This document shows positions 59,536-64,000 of a stretch of DNA of 64,000 nt, piece after piece. The stretch is from Candidatus Raymondbacteria bacterium RIFOXYA2_FULL_49_16. Its GTDB lineage: Bacteria; Fibrobacterota; OXYB2-FULL-49-7; XYB2-FULL-49-35. Every line of letters begins with the position of its first letter. Position 1 is the first letter of the stretch. The notes below the pieces were generated by a model. The model ran no database searches, had not been told where the DNA came from, and saw only the letters and a list, made by a program, of their open reading frames with translations. The DNA lies in assembly GCA_001789205.1 (NCBI GenBank), contig MFYT01000005.1, forward strand, positions 1 through 64,000, in the 5' to 3' direction. The position numbers and the translations under genes were made by a program.

Positions 59536-61056
59536 ATGACCCAAAAACCAGCGACCGAGATCGACCTCCTCAGGCAGCAGAACGAACAGCTCAAGAGCCA
59601 GCTCATGGCCACCTCGGTCATTACCGAGATTACTAAAGTCATGATGTCCACCCCGGATCTTGCGTCGGTCTTCCGCACCATGATGCTGGGCATCCACGAT
59701 ACCATGGAGTTCGAGCGCATCATCCTCTTCAAGGTCGATCCCGAGGGGTTTGTGTTGCGGCCCGTCACCTGGACCGGCATTCCCGACGCCCTGGTAAAAG
59801 ATCTCGCGGTACCGCTGAGTTTCATTGAGGGCGGCGACATAGCCGACACCATCTTTCTCAACCGTCCCATCTTCGTCGATCCGGTATCGGCGAAAGACGA
59901 CCCAATGGGCTCCCTCTCGCCCCGGTCATACCTCACCATTCCGATTGTCACAAAATCGTACACGCGCTGCCACGAGTTTCACAACTGCACCATCAAGGAA
60001 TGTCCGGCGTACAACAATCCCAACCCCTACTGCTGGACAATCCAGGGAAGCAACCAGCGCCATTCCCATGTGAGCGAGGACGAACGCCGCAGGCTCTGCG
60101 TCCTGTGCCCGCTCTTCAAGTGCAACCACGTGCTCTGGATGGACCGTCCATCGTCCGAGACCCTTGCCACAAGCGAGGACATCACGGTCCTTTCAACCCT
60201 GGCAAGCCAGGCAGGCCTCATCCTCGACAACTTCCAGACCTACGAAGACCTGAAAAAGGCGAACAAGGAGTTGCAGCGCATCAATGTCGAAATCAATAAA
60301 ATCAACCACGACCTCAAAGTGGCCCATGACAAAATAAACAAGGATCTCGAACAGGCCCAGGAAATACAGCTCTCCCTGCTCCCGCAGAACCTGCCCAAAA
60401 CCGAGCGTTTTTCCTGCGCCGCCACCTATGTACCCGCCACAAAAGTGGGCGGAGATTACTACGACCTTTTCCAGATAGGCGACGGCATCTATTGCATGCT
60501 TGTCGCCGACGTCTCGGGCCATGGCATGGCGGCGGCACTCATTATGTCAATGGTTAAAATCCTCATCAAGTCGCACACCAATATCCACTCCACCCGCGAG
60601 ACCCTCTCGGAGATCAACCGGGTGCTCAACCAGGACATCAAGACCGACAACTTTGTCACCATGTTTTACGCTATTCTCAATCTTCGGGAGAACATGCTCA
60701 CGTATTCGTCCGCAGGGCACAATCCCATCCTCATTATTGACAAGGCAACGCGCGACTCGCGCCAGATAAAGGCCGAAGGCATTTTCCTGGGCGTCTTCGA
60801 CGACGCCATGGTGAAAGACAATGTTATGCCGCTCAAAGAGAACCACCGAATGATCCTCTACACCGATGGGCTCACCGAGGCCGAGAATATGTCCGAGGAA
60901 ATGTATTCGCTCGAACGGCTCGAGTCCATAGCTAAAAAGACGGTGAATCTTTCGCCTGAAGACGCCCAGACCGAAATCATACGCGATTTCAGGGAGTTTA
61001 CGGGAAAAGCTGCCATTGCCGACGATGTAACGCTCATGATTCTCGACATCAATTGA
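59536..61056 (+). CDS. GAF-domain SpoIIE-type PP2C phosphatase with a cysteine cluster
   Basis: 506 residues from the ATG at 59536. A coiled start leads to a GAF domain (~25-235), a coiled coil (~238-280) and a PP2C/SpoIIE phosphatase (~285-506). The phosphatase metal motifs are VGGDYYD, DVSGHGMAAAL, YTDGLTEAEN and IADDVTLMIL. The GAF domain holds seven cysteines in 52 residues (145, 151, 156, 166, 188, 191, 196), a possible metal or iron-sulphur sensor. Such phosphatases dephosphorylate STAS antagonists, and a STAS protein is encoded at 15643-15996. It is first in an operon with the next two genes. Confidence 0.9.
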   Translation: MTQKPATEIDLLRQQNEQLKSQLMATSVITEITKVMMSTPDLASVFRTMMLGIHDTMEFERIILFKVDPEGFVLRPVTWTGIPDALVKDLAVPLSFIEGGDIADTIFLNRPIFVDPVSAKDDPMGSLSPRSYLTIPIVTKSYTRCHEFHNCTIKECPAYNNPNPYCWTIQGSNQRHSHVSEDERRRLCVLCPLFKCNHVLWMDRPSSETLATSEDITVLSTLASQAGLILDNFQTYEDLKKANKELQRINVEINKINHDLKVAHDKINKDLEQAQEIQLSLLPQNLPKTERFSCAATYVPATKVGGDYYDLFQIGDGIYCMLVADVSGHGMAAALIMSMVKILIKSHTNIHSTRETLSEINRVLNQDIKTDNFVTMFYAILNLRENMLTYSSAGHNPILIIDKATRDSRQIKAEGIFLGVFDDAMVKDNVMPLKENHRMILYTDGLTEAENMSEEMYSLERLESIAKKTVNLSPEDAQTEIIRDFREFTGKAAIADDVTLMILDIN

Positions 61057-61085
61057 GACCGTACAAAGACCGTTTCAAAAGCCCC

Positions 61086-61946
61086 ATGAAGTCCCTGATT
61101 GCCGTTCTGGCGCTGGCCACGGCCGCTTTCGCGGCCCATCCCCTTCCCTTTCTTTTTGCCTTTGGCCAGAATCTCTCCCTGCCGGCAGGGCTGGTTCTGT
61201 GCGCAGACAGCGGCATTGCGGTCACAGACCCTGGAAAAAACTGCGTGTTTAAATATTCCTTTTCAGGCGCCCTCATTGCCGAAACAGGCGGCGCCAGTTC
61301 AGGGGCGCTGGGCCTCAACACTCCCTCGGGTATAACCCGGCGCAGGGGGTTCGATCTTTTCGTAAGCGATGAACGAAACAGCAGGCTGGTCCAGTACGAC
61401 AACAATCTGTGTCTCCTCTCTTCACTCCGTCTCTCATCGAAAAAAAGCCAGACGCCCTTCTATCCTGCCGCGATAGCCGCGGGAAACGACGGCACGCTTT
61501 TTGTCTGCGACCGCCTGAACAACGCCATCATGCGCGTGGAAAAGGACAACAGCGTCACCCCATTCCTGAAAACCTACCGCGACCTCAACGGCGCTCCCCT
61601 TGTTCCCTGCGCAATCGCGGTTGCGGGAAACGCCATCTGCGTGGCGGACGCCGCCGCGGGCGCCATCTTTGTCTTTGACCGGTTCGGCACGCTGGTCCGA
61701 TCATTTACAACAGACCACTCCATACCCGCGGGCGGCCTGGCCGCGTGCGGCGATACGGCGATCGTTGCGGCTGATGCGCGGCAACGCTCCCTCACCACTT
61801 ACTCCATACAGGGGGCCAAAGGCGCGGAATACAGCCTCGAGAACGCGTCTGGCAATTGTGTTCCCGGCGCAATCTGCTGCGGCTTTGGACGCTGGTATAT
61901 TGTCGATACACAGGGAAAACGAATCTGCGTCTTTTCCATACCCTGA
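61086..61946 (+). CDS. Exported NHL-like propeller protein
   Basis: 286 residues from the ATG at 61086, which begins a signal peptide (MKSLIAVLALATAAFA). Upstream codons would spoil it. Six or so repeats such as SDERNSRLVQYDNNLC, CDRLNNAIMRVEKDNSV and ADAAAGAIFVFDRFGTLVRS indicate an NHL/beta-propeller fold. It likely acts in the periplasm or on the surface, with unknown ligand. It lies 29 bp behind the phosphatase. Confidence 0.78.
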   Translation: MKSLIAVLALATAAFAAHPLPFLFAFGQNLSLPAGLVLCADSGIAVTDPGKNCVFKYSFSGALIAETGGASSGALGLNTPSGITRRRGFDLFVSDERNSRLVQYDNNLCLLSSLRLSSKKSQTPFYPAAIAAGNDGTLFVCDRLNNAIMRVEKDNSVTPFLKTYRDLNGAPLVPCAIAVAGNAICVADAAAGAIFVFDRFGTLVRSFTTDHSIPAGGLAACGDTAIVAADARQRSLTTYSIQGAKGAEYSLENASGNCVPGAICCGFGRWYIVDTQGKRICVFSIP

Positions 61947-61954
61947 GCCTGCAT

Positions 61955-64000
61955 ATGCGCACTCTCTTTGCCACCTTCGTGTGTACCTGCTGCCTTGTTG
62001 CCGGCGCTGAAGGGCCTTTCTTCTCCCCGGTCTCGCGCACCGCAGTGGTGGCCGCTGACTGCGACACGTTAACGGTTTCTCAGAAAAAAGTGATGACCGG
62101 GTCAGTGCGCCTATTCCGCAGGGGCGTTGAACTCAAGGACGGGACAGACTACCGCGTTGATTACCTTGCCCGGCGCATAACCCTGCTTTCCGGGGCAATG
62201 GAGGCCGAGACCCTGCTCGTTTGTTTCGAGGAATTTTCGCTCGATTTCAAACCCGTCTATTTTCACCGCAGCGAGGAGAACGCACTACAGCCATATGACT
62301 CCACGGCCGAAGCCGGCGGAGAAGCCTCTGCGCCGGACATACCCGTGGATGAACCGTCAACCCTGGTCATTGGCGGCAGCAAAACCATCGGCATATCAAT
62401 GGGCTCGGGAAACGCTTTCTCAATAGACCAGGCCCTTGACGTCACTATACAAGGAACGGTCGCGGACAATGTCTCGGTGCGCGCCATACTGACCGACCAG
62501 AACCTGCCCTTCCAGCCCGAGGGAAACACGGAATCAATTAGGGAGGTAGACCGGGTGCTGGTCGAGATCGAGTCGCCGCGGCTCAAGGGTTCACTGGGCG
62601 ATTTGTATCTGGCCCAGACAGACGCCAGGTTCGGCGCCTTCAGCCGGAAAGTAAAAGGAGTCCAGGCGCAGTACCGCGGCGCGGCCGATGGCCGGATCTC
62701 AGCGGCGGCCGCGGTCTCGGAAGGCTCATATCATGTCATGGAATTCCACGGCCAGGAGCAGAACCAGGGCCCCTACCGCCTCACCTCGAAGGAAGGCGCA
62801 TCAGGCATAATTGTCCTTGCAGGCACCGAGAGGGTCCTGGTGGACGGCACAATAAAACAGCGCGGCGAGAACAGGGACTATATTATTGAATACGGCAACG
62901 GTCAGATCATATTCACTCCGCGGTGTCTCATCACTGCGGATAACACTATTACTGTTGAGTATGAATACAGCGAGCGGGACTACCCCTCCACGCTTCTTGC
63001 CGGAAGCGGCAACGCCTCCCTTTTTGAAAAAAAGCTCACCCTCAGCGGATCGATCGTACGTGAACGTGACGATTGGGCTCATCCGGTGCGTGGCGCACTC
63101 GATGATAACGACCGCCTGGCAATGAAAACTGCGGGAGATTCGGGCTTTGCCGAAGGCAGCGGCGTTTTCCTCATGGACCCGGACAGCGTCTATATCTACC
63201 GCGGCTTTTACGCGCGCAGCAGCGCGCCCGACTCGCATTTCATCCACTATCCGCCGGACAGTGTCTGGAGATTCATTAACAAACCAATCTATGACGTCTC
63301 GTTCACCGACGCGGGCGCGCAGGGAAGCTATGCACCGGTAATTGACACAACTCCCATTGACCCCAATCTTTCAGGCACCTACGCCAGAGGCACTGTATAC
63401 TACGAATACCGGGGTACCGGCAACGGCTCCTTTGTTCCCGGAAAACGTCTCTCCCTGCCCCGCGACCACGCCGTGGGGTCGTTCCGTTACTCCTTTGCCC
63501 CTTCAGGCAATATTACCATACACGGCGAAACGGCTGCAAGCGCCATGGACAACAACGCACTCTCCGACCGCGACGACCGCGACAATACAGGCGGCGCCAC
63601 GGTAAATGAATTCACTCTGCGTCTAGGCAACTATATCCCGGAAAAAGGGCCCGGCCTCTTCACCCTTATTGGTAAGCAGGAATATCTCCAGGCCCGCTTC
63701 ACCCCTTTTTCGCCCGTTCAGAACTACTATGTGTTTGACAAAAAATGGGGACTCTCTTTTCCGGTTTCCCGCCAGCCCCTGCTTTCTACCGCAGAAGGCT
63801 CGCTCGCCTATGCGCCCCTGAAGCAGATCGAAGTGACCGGCGCCGCGGGCAAGGCCATACTTGACCAGGAAAGCGCATACCGCGCATCGGCCGGTTGCGC
63901 CCTGCGCGCCAATGACCGCACCCTGAACGCGCTGCAGGAATTCATCGCCGCTTCCATTGCCGACACGGAAAAAAGTGTGGAACGCACCACGGTCAGCGCT
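61955..64000 (+). CDS. Large exported protein, 3' part outside the window
   Basis: At least 682 codons, with the frame open to the last base. A signal peptide (MRTLFATFVCTCCLVAGAEG) is followed by beta-rich sequence with recurring YRVDYLARRITLLSG and DYIIEYGNGQIIFTP-type units. These resemble repeats of the large envelope proteins that precede an outer-membrane barrel. It is 8 bp behind the NHL gene, so it belongs to that operon. The family is not identified. Confidence 0.72.
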   Translation, partial: MRTLFATFVCTCCLVAGAEGPFFSPVSRTAVVAADCDTLTVSQKKVMTGSVRLFRRGVELKDGTDYRVDYLARRITLLSGAMEAETLLVCFEEFSLDFKPVYFHRSEENALQPYDSTAEAGGEASAPDIPVDEPSTLVIGGSKTIGISMGSGNAFSIDQALDVTIQGTVADNVSVRAILTDQNLPFQPEGNTESIREVDRVLVEIESPRLKGSLGDLYLAQTDARFGAFSRKVKGVQAQYRGAADGRISAAAAVSEGSYHVMEFHGQEQNQGPYRLTSKEGASGIIVLAGTERVLVDGTIKQRGENRDYIIEYGNGQIIFTPRCLITADNTITVEYEYSERDYPSTLLAGSGNASLFEKKLTLSGSIVRERDDWAHPVRGALDDNDRLAMKTAGDSGFAEGSGVFLMDPDSVYIYRGFYARSSAPDSHFIHYPPDSVWRFINKPIYDVSFTDAGAQGSYAPVIDTTPIDPNLSGTYARGTVYYEYRGTGNGSFVPGKRLSLPRDHAVGSFRYSFAPSGNITIHGETAASAMDNNALSDRDDRDNTGGATVNEFTLRLGNYIPEKGPGLFTLIGKQEYLQARFTPFSPVQNYYVFDKKWGLSFPVSRQPLLSTAEGSLAYAPLKQIEVTGAAGKAILDQESAYRASAGCALRANDRTLNALQEFIAASIADTEKSVERTTVSA

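Noticed and set aside
61053-61085. Upstream start of the NHL-like gene overlapping the phosphatase stop
   Set aside because: It would place a charged stretch before the signal peptide. The ATG at 61086 gives a normal exported N terminus.
1-64000. CRISPR array, rRNA or tRNA genes, transposase or integrase genes
   Set aside because: I looked for regular spaced repeats, conserved RNA arms and recombinase motifs and saw none that could be supported.

Overview
This is a bacterial chromosome segment of moderate GC content. Several large exported proteins end in a PNPFNP-type C-terminal sorting module like those of the FCB superphylum (type IX-like secretion). Together with a one-piece outer-membrane protease/propeller/barrel protein, a CsgG-like protein and SpoIIE/STAS regulators, this suggests Fibrobacterota or a related lineage such as Chitinivibrionia. 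That placement is inference, because no rRNA or other decisive marker is present. No rRNA, tRNA or CRISPR array was seen.

Layout. 1-4 kb: a secreted family 8 polysaccharide lyase and its LacI-type regulator, with three copies of one operator palindrome and two matching promoter-operator units. 4-4.7 kb: a mazEF toxin-antitoxin pair. 4.8-12.3 kb: a group 2 sigma factor, arabinose-5-phosphate isomerase and topoisomerase I in one operon, divergent from a large outer-membrane protein. 12.4-17.8 kb: a minus-strand run of housekeeping and envelope genes (Ig-like lipoprotein, STAS, tmk, L,D-transpeptidase, Mur ligase, cyclophilin lipoprotein).

17.9-27.2 kb is the main accessory region. Minus-strand genes (XhoI/PaeR7I-type endonuclease, ankyrin protein, DinD, a membrane-anchored protein, RhuM, an unknown protein, Mrr) are separated by long imperfect palindromes. 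In three cases the 5' edge of a gene block is repeated, inverted, at the start of the palindrome that closes that same block. This is the signature of integron gene cassettes with their own attC sites. Two diverged copies of a roughly 390-bp module, each with a TTGACA-18-TACNTT promoter pointing at a cassette edge about 85 bp away, look like duplicated Pc/insertion-site modules. No integrase is in the window.

27.2-41.5 kb: a CsgG-like protein, a 3001-residue Ig-repeat exported protein and a CapA protein form one operon. A leucine-rich-repeat exported protein, tgt and a PIN toxin-antitoxin pair follow. 41.6-51.0 kb: an eight-gene type I restriction-modification operon with two specificity subunits (one half-sized), a YgjP-type metallopeptidase and an embedded nucleotidyltransferase/winged-helix pair. 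A perfect palindrome covers the start of hsdR.

51.1-64 kb: an organophosphate antiporter, a PfkB kinase whose last 161 bp are duplicated on the far side of an inserted alpha/beta hydrolase, an Asn-rich repeat protein, transketolase, a HAD phosphatase, a PHP phosphoesterase, and an operon of a GAF-SpoIIE phosphatase with a cysteine cluster, an NHL-like exported protein and a large exported protein that runs off the window.
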